NCBI GenBank assembly: GCA_905236895.1 | Contig: CAJOQI010000089.1 | Location: 1 to 5,777, forward strand | DNA length: 5,777 nucleotides | Direction: 5' to 3' | Source: an uncultured Peptostreptococcaceae bacterium | Lineage (GTDB): Bacteria; Bacillota; Clostridia; Peptostreptococcales; Anaerovoracaceae | The notes under the pieces: model-generated | Seen by the model: only the letters and a program-made list of their open reading frames with translations | What the model was told of the DNA's origin: nothing | Databases searched by the model: none | Program-made: the position numbers and the translations under genes | Shown here: piece after piece, positions 1 through 4,489 of the stretch | How the letters are laid out: every line of letters starts with the position of its first letter | How positions within the stretch are numbered: position 1 is the stretch's first letter

Positions 1-870
1 GTCTGCGCCATGCTGAACAATATCAGCGTAGCCATGCCTCAGGTCGGCGTATCCAAGGCGGATATGATAATCGAGCTTATGGACGAAGGTGGAATCACCA
101 GACTCCAGGGATTCTTCATGAACTATGAAGGTTTGGAAAAGCTTGGAAGCATCCGCTCCGCAAGAGCTTATAACGTAGTTACTGCCTTGGGCTATGACTC
201 GGTTATAGTTCACGCAGGAGGAAGCGGAGAAGCAAAGAAGATGATTGTGAATATGAATTGCGACGATGTGGACGAGGTAACGGGACGTTATAGCGCCGGT
301 GCCTTCTTCAGGGATCCTTCCCGTCAAAGCTATGGTATCGAGCACAGCCTCTTTGCTGTAGGCGAAGGCATCAAGCAGACCTTTGTTGACAGAAAATACA
401 GAACGGAGCACCAGGAAGGCTACGACAAGAGCTATAAGCTTAGATTCGACAAAGACGCCGTTAAGCAATGCAATCTGGATGCCAAAACCATCAACGTAAC
501 CTATGCGGGTTATAAGGAATCCAATTTCACCTACGACGAAGAAGCCAAGGCCTATTCCATGGCTCAATACGGTTGGACCTATTCCGACGACGGAAACGAA
601 ATTCCAATGTTCAAAAATGTGCTGGTAGTCTTCGCCGACACTCACCTCCAGTCCGACGGAAATCATTTAACGATCGACCTTAACAAGGGTGGCAAGGGCT
701 ATTTCTTCACCGAGGGTAAAGGCGTGGAAATTAAATGGCATAAGGACGGTGACTACGGTCCCTATGTATATGAAATGGCAGATGGCACTCTGCTCAATCT
801 GAATATCGGCAAGACCTTCGTCTGCGTTAACCAAATAGGTGAATACAACGGAAGCGTTTCATATGAATAA
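1..870 (+). CDS. DUF3048 (YerB-like) protein, 3' part; 5' end outside window
   Basis: The frame is open from base 1 (V-C-A-M-L-N-N...) to a TAA at 868-870, so the ATG at 10 is almost certainly internal; 289 residues are visible. The first half has the hallmarks of the DUF3048 N-terminal domain: MLNN, PQVGVSKADMI, EGGITRLQGFF, GSIRSARAYN and VHAGGS within about residues 4-80. The second half (about 170-286) fits the DUF3048 C-terminal domain: FKNVLVVFADTH, GGKGYFFTEGK, IKWHKD and LLNLNIGKTFVCV. Family members such as Bacillus subtilis YerB are usually extracytoplasmic lipoproteins of about 330-350 residues; the signal peptide and lipobox would lie upstream of the window and cannot be checked. 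The molecular function of the family is unknown. galE begins 28 bases after the stop with no promoter or terminator visible between them, so co-transcription is likely. Family call is confident; role is not. Confidence 0.88.
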   Translation, partial: VCAMLNNISVAMPQVGVSKADMIIELMDEGGITRLQGFFMNYEGLEKLGSIRSARAYNVVTALGYDSVIVHAGGSGEAKKMIVNMNCDDVDEVTGRYSAGAFFRDPSRQSYGIEHSLFAVGEGIKQTFVDRKYRTEHQEGYDKSYKLRFDKDAVKQCNLDAKTINVTYAGYKESNFTYDEEAKAYSMAQYGWTYSDDGNEIPMFKNVLVVFADTHLQSDGNHLTIDLNKGGKGYFFTEGKGVEIKWHKDGDYGPYVYEMADGTLLNLNIGKTFVCVNQIGEYNGSVSYE

Positions 871-898
871 AGACTGAGTTTTGTTATAGGAGCACTTT

Positions 899-1912
899 AT
901 GAAAGTTCTTTTAGCCGGTGGCGCCGGGTATATAGGATCCCATACCGCTGTGGAGCTCTCCAAGGCAGGCTATGATCCTGTGATTGTGGATAATTACTCC
1001 AATTCAAGCCCCATAGCCATTTCAAGGTGTGAAGAAATACTTGGAAAATCTCTCACTTTCTACGAAGCAGATGTAACTGACAAAGAAGCTCTCAGGGCAA
1101 TCTTTACCAAGGAACAGCCTGATGCAGTTATTCACTTTGCCGGATTTAAGTCAGTGGACGAAAGTGTTCGTATGCCTCTTCTTTACTACCGCAACAATAT
1201 AGACACGACACTATCACTTCTGGAAGTTATGAGAGAGTATGATGTATCTTCTTTTATCTTTTCTTCTTCCGCTACTGTATACGGGGAAAACGCACAGATT
1301 CCCTGCGTCGAAACAGATCCTACCGGCGGATGTACCAATCCATATGGTTGGACAAAGCTAATGAATGAAGAAATATTAAAAGATGCCGCTCTTGCCATTA
1401 CAAATTTGAGAGTTGTTCTTCTTCGTTATTTCAATCCTGCAGGAGCACACGAAAGCGGACTCATAGGCGAAGACCCCAAGGGTATACCCAATAATTTAAT
1501 GCCCTATGTCACTCAGGTGGCCTCGGGAAAACTTCCCTTCCTTAAGGTTTTTGGCAATGATTATCCTACTGTAGATGGCAGCGGAGTAAGAGATTTCATA
1601 CATGTAGTTGACCTTGCTAAGGGCCATGTGGCTGCCCTTGAATATGCTAAAAACCATACCGGTGTGGAGATATTTAACCTTGGAACCGGTCGAGGCGTAA
1701 GTGTTCTTGAATTGGTGAATGCTTTTGTTGATTCAACGGGAGTTGATATCCCCTATGAGATTGTTGACCGTCGCCCCGGGGATTTGGCAGAGGTTTGGGC
1801 AAATCCATCGAAAGCAAAGGAGCTAATGAATTGGCAGGCAACTAAAACCATTGGGGATATTTGTGCTGATGCTTGGAGATGGCAATCCAATAATCCTCAA
1901 GGATATGAATAA
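899..1912 (+). CDS. galE: UDP-glucose 4-epimerase
   Basis: This enzyme interconverts UDP-glucose and UDP-galactose with tightly bound NAD, serving galactose use (Leloir pathway) and supplying UDP-galactose for cell-surface glycans in the cytoplasm. The 337-residue product is full length (E. coli GalE has 338). It is an extended short-chain dehydrogenase: the NAD-binding GGAGYIGSH lies at residues 7-15, the catalytic serine in SSSATVYG is S124, and the YxxxK pair is Y149/K153, the same numbers as in E. coli. RYFNPAGAH (176-184) and GSGVRDFIHVVDLA (227-240) are typical sugar-nucleotide-binding segments, and the C-terminus NPQGYE is the usual ending. The ATG at 899 is set by AGGAG at 888-892, six bases upstream. 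Residue 299, which gates the sugar pocket in the E. coli enzyme (Tyr), is Val here. The gene follows the DUF3048 gene closely and ends four bases before a terminator hairpin. Confidence 0.97.
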   Translation: MKVLLAGGAGYIGSHTAVELSKAGYDPVIVDNYSNSSPIAISRCEEILGKSLTFYEADVTDKEALRAIFTKEQPDAVIHFAGFKSVDESVRMPLLYYRNNIDTTLSLLEVMREYDVSSFIFSSSATVYGENAQIPCVETDPTGGCTNPYGWTKLMNEEILKDAALAITNLRVVLLRYFNPAGAHESGLIGEDPKGIPNNLMPYVTQVASGKLPFLKVFGNDYPTVDGSGVRDFIHVVDLAKGHVAALEYAKNHTGVEIFNLGTGRGVSVLELVNAFVDSTGVDIPYEIVDRRPGDLAEVWANPSKAKELMNWQATKTIGDICADAWRWQSNNPQGYE

Positions 1913-1915
1913 AGA

Positions 1916-1943
1916 AAAAGCTCTTGGGAAACCAAGGGCTTTT
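1916..1943 (+). terminator. Intrinsic terminator of galE, probably bidirectional
   Basis: A 12-bp stem (1916-1927 with 1932-1943, one T-G wobble) closes on a GAAA tetraloop. The plus strand continues with CTTTTCTATT. Read on the minus strand the same hairpin is followed by CTTTTTCTTTATT, so it could also stop transcripts from the converging ABC gene. Confidence 0.88.
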
Positions 1944-1949
1944 CTATTG

Positions 1950-1992
1950 AATCCTTCCCCAAGGGGCCAAACAGCCCATTTGGAGAAGGATT
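1950..1992 (-). repeat. Long inverted repeat just past the ABC gene stop
   Basis: Arms 1950-1962 and 1980-1992 form a 13-bp stem. As minus-strand RNA all 13 positions pair (one U-G); as plus-strand RNA the same position is a C-A mismatch. The loop holds a further GGGC/GCCC pairing. It starts five bases after the TAA at 1998-2000. No T-run follows on the minus strand, so alone it is a poor intrinsic terminator. It more likely protects the ABC mRNA 3' end or acts together with the hairpin at 1916-1943. Confidence 0.6.
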
Positions 1993-1997
1993 TATCT

Positions 1998-3710
1998 TTA
2001 TAGTTTCTGTGTATTGAAGAGCTGGGCATACCCACCATTTAATCTCATCAATTCCTCATGGTTTCCCTCTTCTACCACCTTGCCCTTTTCTATCAAGACT
2101 ATTCTGTCCGCATTTCTAACGGTAGCAAGACGATGAGCAATAACTATGCTGGTTCTTCCCTTTGCCAATTCTTCGAAGGACTCCTGAATGGCTTGTTCAG
2201 TAATGGTATCCAGAGCTGATGTGGCTTCATCCAAGATTAAAATCATTGGATTCTTCAAGAAGATTCGAGCAATGGATATTCTCTGCTTCTGGCCTCCGGA
2301 AAGCATGGTTCCCCTCTCTCCCACATAGGTATCAAAACCTTCGGGCATGGCCATAATGTCCTCGTAGATTCTGGCCTTCTTTGCTGCCTCTTCAACCTCT
2401 TCATCTGTGGCTGATGGCCTTCCGTATCTTATATTATTCATAACCGTATCCGCAAAGATGAATACCTCCTGCTGAACGATACCGATATTCTCCGCAAGAG
2501 ACTTCATGGTGACATCTCGTATATCCTGACCGTCGATTTTGATGCTTCCCGACTCCACGTCGTAGAACCTGGGAATAAGCTGACAAAGAGTGGTCTTTCC
2601 ACCACCGGAATGTCCTACGATTGCCACAGTCTCTCCCGCTTTGATGTTAAGGTCTATGCCGTCAATGACTTCATCCCTATTGTCGTAGGAGAAGTATACA
2701 TCTTCAATATCGATTTGCCCCGCCTTGAGTTCAAGGGGCTTAGCATCTTCCTTGTCCTTGATATGGGGCTCCACCGCCATTATTTCCATGAAGCGACTTA
2801 AACCTGCCGTTCCGCTGGCCAGAATTTCAGCAAAGTTTACAAGCTTTCTGATAGGCGTTATAAAGGCATTTACGAAAAGAGTGAAAGTCACCAGGTCAAC
2901 ATAGTCCATGGTACCGTCCATTATTAACTTTCCGCCCACTGCGATTACAACCACCGGGAAGATGCAGAGGAAGAAATCCTGAGATGCCATGAATCTTCCC
3001 ATGGCCTTATAAAAGTCTTACTTGGCACTTCTGAATTTGGCATTGGACTTATCAAAGCGTTCATAGTCCACCGCCTGATTGGCAAAGGCCCTGGAGGTTT
3101 TGATGCCTGAAATGCTGGCCTCCGCATCCGCATTGATATCCGCCATCTTTTTCTTGACCTCGGCAGATGCCTTGGACATGCCTTTCCTTTGGCTGATGAT
3201 AATGAAGATGACTATTGGAAGGAGTAGAGCCAGTACCAAGGCAAGTCTCCACTGAATGATAAACAGATAAATCAAGGCTCCGATTATAGTACAGCTTGCA
3301 ATCAAAAGATCCTCGGGGCCGTGGTGAGAAAGTTCGGTGATTTCAAACAAATCTCCCGTAAGCCTGCTCATAAGGGTTCCCGTTCTGTTTTTATCGTAGA
3401 AACCGAAGTCCAGTTCCTGAAGATGGCTGAATAGATCCCTTCTGATATCCGCCTCTACCCTTACACCAAAGGTATGTCCCCAATAAGCCATAATATAATA
3501 GCCTATGGATCTTAAAAGATAGAAGCCCGCAACAATACCCATTACCGCAAAGAGAAGCTTATACTTCCCCTGGGGAATGAATTCATACATTGCTCTTCTC
3601 GATATTATTGGAAATGCCAGATCTACAAGCGCAATGAAGATTGCGCAGCTCATGTCAAGAATGAATATTTTTTTGTGGGGCTTAAAATACCCTAAAAGAG
3701 TTTTAATCAT
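1998..3710 (-). pseudogene. ABC exporter (membrane domain + ATPase) interrupted by an in-frame TAA
   Basis: Read through, this is a 570-codon half-transporter of the MsbA/LmrA type: about six membrane helices, then an ATPase domain, working as a dimer in the cytoplasmic membrane. Codons 1-230 (from the ATG at 3710) carry about four hydrophobic segments and the coupling region FYDKNRTGTLMSRLTGD. A TAA at 3018-3020 follows FRSAK, and the same frame then resumes at once with DFYKAMGRFMASQDFF, so a substitution rather than an indel is implied. The rest holds the last two helices and a complete ATPase: Walker A GHSGGGKTT, Q-loop IVQQEVF, signature LSGGQKQR, Walker B MILILDEA and H-loop IAHR. An ATG at 3002 could restart translation but lacks a well-placed SD. 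Without readthrough or reinitiation no functional exporter is made; a sequencing error is possible. The substrate cannot be told. A TTG at 3728 with a weak AAAAGG upstream is the alternative start; MIKTLLGYFKPHKK is the usual family beginning. Confidence 0.85.
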
Positions 3711-3716
3711 AGAGAG

Positions 3717-3725
3717 AGTATACCA
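3717..3725 (-). promoter_or_regulatory. Extended -10 promoter giving a leaderless ABC mRNA
   Basis: On the minus strand TGG-TATACT (3725 to 3717) is an extended -10 element. Only six bases (CTCTCT) separate it from the ATG at 3710, which puts the expected transcription start on or beside the A of the start codon. No SD sits before that ATG. The -35 position (about 3745-3740, GGTGAA) is a poor match, as is tolerated with an extended -10. This is inferred from sequence only. Confidence 0.5.
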
Positions 3726-3796
3726 CAAAGAACGGCCTTTTCACCACGACATCCCAAGTCAAAGACAGTCATTTTTATTCACAAAAAGAAAACACA

Positions 3797-3825
3797 TAAG
3801 TGGTTCCTACTCACAGGAACCCTTA
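3797..3825 (-). terminator. Intrinsic terminator overlapping the end of the 46-codon gene
   Basis: On the minus strand TAAG+GGTTCCT (3825-3815) pairs with AGGAACC+CTTA (3808-3802 and 3800-3797), with one bulged A at 3801 and a GTGAGT loop, an 11-bp stem. It is followed by TGTGTTTTCTTTTTG. The 5' arm lies in the last codons of the small gene and the stop codon sits at the loop/3'-arm junction. It separates this gene from the ABC promoter about 70 bases downstream. Confidence 0.7.
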
Positions 3826-3947
3826 CCTTCGTATTCTACCTTCTCCTTAGCGGGAGCTGCAGCGAATGCCGGCATAGCCGAACCAATAATCATAACCAGG
3901 CAAAGTATCAATGCCGCAAACTTTGTTCCTCTTCTCTTCATAGCCAT
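3807..3947 (-). CDS. 46-residue peptide with a Sec-type signal sequence, unknown function
   Basis: The ATG at 3947 has GGAGG at 3960-3956, eight bases upstream, and the frame ends at TAG 3809-3807. A second in-frame ATG at 3941 is 14 bases from the SD and is less likely. The product begins MAMKRRGTKF, continues with a hydrophobic stretch (AALILCLVMIIGSAM) and ends in PAFAA, a good signal peptidase I site. The tail after cleavage is only about 16 residues (APAKEKVEYEGKGSCE) with a single cysteine near its end. It is not a lipoprotein: the cysteine in the hydrophobic core lacks a lipobox. From memory, KVEYEGKG resembles the start of the mature part of longer secreted Lachnospiraceae proteins, so it may be a shortened remnant; I cannot verify this. 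It lies upstream of the ABC gene on the same strand but is separated by a terminator. The AT-rich 150 bases upstream show no convincing promoter for it. Confidence 0.68.
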   Translation of the reverse strand: MAMKRRGTKFAALILCLVMIIGSAMPAFAAAPAKEKVEYEGKGSCE

Positions 3948-4097
3948 CTCATCTTCCTCCTTAATAATCTCTTTTCCTTTTTCCGTTTTGATGCATCTTC
4001 ACTTCCAAATAATTTTATCTTGGTGTAACTATAACGCTTGCATATTTGAAGAACATTAAAGAAATATAAAAAATCTTTGGGGAAAAGGTGGAAAATA

Positions 4098-4126
4098 TTG
4101 ACAGAGAACGAGGGAAGAGTTATTTT
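4098..4126 (+). promoter_or_regulatory. Sigma-A-type promoter of the small-peptide mRNA
   Basis: TTGACA (4098-4103), a perfect -35, is followed by exactly 17 bases and then TATTTT (4121-4126), a 4/6 match to TATAAT. The expected start is near 4133, giving an untranslated leader of about 80 nt before the ATG at 4214. Confidence 0.72.
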
Positions 4127-4159
4127 TGGAATTGCTCGGGAAGGACAGAGCTCAAGCGG

Positions 4160-4186
4160 CTGATCCGACCAAAGTCGTTTCATCAG
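4160..4186 (+). other. 5' leader stem-loop in the small-peptide mRNA
   Basis: CTGAT (4160-4164) pairs with ATCAG (4182-4186), enclosing CGAC-CAAA-GTCG (4166-4177). The SD that follows can also pair locally (CACC at 4192-4195 with GGTG at 4204-4207), which would restrain translation of the first ORF. Pairing was worked out by eye; energies were not computed. Confidence 0.4.
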
Positions 4187-4198
4187 GTCTCCACCGCC

Positions 4199-4219
4199 AA
4201 GGAGGTGACGCGTATGGTG
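4199..4219 (+). repeat. Direct repeat copy 1, over the SD and start of the 11-codon ORF
   Basis: A 21-base unit, 19 of 21 identical to 4325-4345, with an exact 13-base core GACGCGTATGGTG (4207-4219). It contains the SD GGAGGTGA (4201-4208) and the ATG at 4214. Confidence 0.85.
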
Positions 4220-4249
4220 AGATTTGTACGGAGGGAGGATTTGAGATGA
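4214..4249 (+). CDS. 11-residue leader peptide ORF overlapping the next ORF
   Basis: The ORF encodes MVRFVRREDLR, a basic peptide. It is supported by GGAGGTGA at 4201-4208, a full match to the 16S rRNA anti-SD, with eight bases between GGAGG and the ATG, and by a promoter about 80 bases upstream. Its TGA (4247-4249) overlaps the ATG of the following ORF in an ATGA arrangement, the classic sign of translational coupling. The likely role is a coupling leader, comparable in logic to mok in hok/mok/sok, rather than a functional peptide; that is inference. The antisense RNA from the other strand can pair with its SD and start through the repeat. At this length coding conservation cannot be judged from one sequence. 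Confidence 0.5.
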   Translation: MVRFVRREDLR

Positions 4250-4326
4250 GAATCACCATCTCGATACCCAGGTTTGGGATTAGAGTGACGATATCCATTA
4301 AAAAGGCCGCCAAAGCCGAGAACTAA
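4246..4326 (+). CDS. 26-residue cationic peptide, candidate type I toxin
   Basis: The ATG at 4246 has GGAGG at 4234-4238 with a seven-base spacer; the frame ends at TAA 4324-4326. The peptide starts RITISIPRFGIRVTISI after the Met, continues KKAAKA and ends EN. Hydrophobic and polar residues alternate in two segments (RITISI and RVTISIKK) around a PRFGI turn, suggesting an amphipathic beta-hairpin with a basic tail, not the membrane helix of Fst, TxpA or Hok toxins. I recognise no family. Its last nine codons are covered by a convergent antisense RNA, and its terminal codons form one arm of that RNA's terminator stem. Translation is probably coupled to the 11-codon ORF. It could instead be a regulatory or antimicrobial peptide, or the RNA rather than the peptide may be what matters. 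Extending the frame back to a TTG at 4126 would start it inside the -10 element, so that start is rejected. Confidence 0.55.
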   Translation: MRITISIPRFGIRVTISIKKAAKAEN

Positions 4327-4332
4327 GGCGGC
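4306..4332 (-). terminator. Terminator of the antisense RNA
   Basis: On the minus strand GCCGCC (4332-4327) pairs with GGCGGC (4311-4306) across a 15-nt loop, followed after one C by TTTTT (4304-4300). The six pairs are all G-C. The same inverted repeat forms in the plus-strand mRNA but has no T-run there, so it should act in one direction only. Confidence 0.68.
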
Positions 4333-4345
4333 GACGCGTATGGTG
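4325..4345 (+). repeat. Direct repeat copy 2, downstream of the 26-codon ORF
   Basis: It differs from copy 1 at 4329 and 4332, where C replaces A and T, so the SD is destroyed (GGCGGC) while the ATG at 4340 remains, opening only a four-codon frame. Its value seems to lie in the opposite strand: it gives the antisense RNA a sequence complementary to copy 1. Confidence 0.83.
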
Positions 4346-4383
4346 TCGGGTTAATCGCCAAAAGCGATTTCCTTTCCGACATC
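4342..4383 (+). other. 3' stem-loop in the small-peptide mRNA
   Basis: GGTGTCGG (4342-4349) pairs with CCGACATC (4376-4383, one G-U) and encloses AATCGC-CAAAA-GCGATT (4353-4369). It has no T-run, so it is not a terminator. It lies opposite the 5' end of the antisense RNA and its exposed CAAAA loop mirrors the antisense loop, a plausible first-contact site. Confidence 0.5.
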
Positions 4384-4412
4384 AATATAGCATAAACTCA
4401 AAGGATAATCAA
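4384..4412 (-). promoter_or_regulatory. Promoter of the antisense RNA, extended -10
   Basis: On the minus strand TTGATT (4412-4407), 17 bases, then TATATT (4389-4384), preceded by TGC, which makes an extended -10. By sequence it looks at least as strong as the plus-strand promoter at 4098-4126, as expected for an RNA that must be in excess. No gene follows it on this strand within about 430 bases. Confidence 0.7.
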
Positions 4413-4420
4413 TAACACAT

Positions 4421-4458
4421 AAAGCAGCTCACCTCCAATAAGAAAGATGAGCTGTTTT
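4421..4458 (+). terminator. Terminator of the small-peptide mRNA, possibly also stopping ppdK
   Basis: AAAGCAGCTCA (4421-4431) pairs with TGAGCTGTTTT (4448-4458), 11 bp with one G-U, and TTTTCATTTT runs from 4455 on the plus strand. On the minus strand, downstream of the ppdK stop, the same stem is followed only by CTTTATG, a weaker signal. The 16-nt loop begins CCTCC, an anti-SD sequence. Confidence 0.75.
4429..4436 (+). promoter_or_regulatory. Anti-Shine-Dalgarno element in the mRNA 3' end
   Basis: TCACCTCC is the exact reverse complement of GGAGGTGA, the SD of the 11-codon ORF (4201-4208), and its CCTCC can also pair with GGAGG of the 26-codon ORF (4234-4238). Five of its eight bases lie in the terminator loop. 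It could fold the full-length mRNA into a translationally closed form, as 3' ends do in several type I toxin mRNAs. Confidence 0.4.
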
Positions 4459-4489
4459 CATTTTAATACCACTATTTAATTCTTTGAAT

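Larger units (their letters stand above)
4300..4377 (-). ncRNA. Predicted antisense RNA of about 78 nt against the small-peptide mRNA
   Basis: The limits follow from a strong minus-strand promoter (start expected near 4377) and a GC stem followed by TTTTT at 4304-4300. The RNA would contain an ATCGC-loop-GCGAT hairpin (4369-4353) whose loop UUUUG includes a YUNR U-turn motif, then a single-stranded stretch complementary to the direct repeat, then the terminator. It is fully complementary to the last nine codons and 3' untranslated part of the plus-strand mRNA. Through the repeat it can also pair with the SD and start codon of the 11-codon ORF (19 Watson-Crick pairs, one G-U, one mismatch over 21). 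It is probably the antitoxin or repressor of a type I system. It shows no ORF of its own. Confidence 0.6.

Noticed and set aside
3737..3768. TTGACT on the minus strand as the -35 for the ABC promoter
   Set aside because: It lies 34 bases from the TATACT element, twice the usable spacing.
3577..4059. 160-codon plus-strand ORF
   Set aside because: It is antisense to the ABC gene start, the terminator and the 46-codon gene, has no SD, and has no recognisable domain.
3961..4097. Promoter for the 46-codon gene (TATAGT, TAAAAT and TATATT boxes on the minus strand)
   Set aside because: None of these -10-like boxes has an acceptable -35 at 16-18 bases or an extended -10, and the stretch is AT-rich enough to give them by chance.
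3938..4183. 81-codon minus-strand ORF just upstream of the 46-codon gene
   Set aside because: It spans the plus-strand promoter and an AT-rich spacer, has no SD of note, and its composition (runs of K/R and F) looks like translated intergenic DNA. Its TGA overlap with the small gene's start is incidental.
4126..4326. 66-codon plus-strand ORF from a TTG, ending with the 26-residue peptide
   Set aside because: The TTG lies in the -10 element, upstream of the expected transcript start, and has no SD. The internal ATG at 4246 has a near-ideal SD, so only the 26-codon part is called.
4430..4440. SD-like GGAGGTG followed by an ATG on the minus strand (ATG near 4421)
   Set aside because: The frame is Met-Cys-Tyr-stop, so it encodes nothing useful. 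The GGAGGTG is the complement of the terminator-loop anti-SD.
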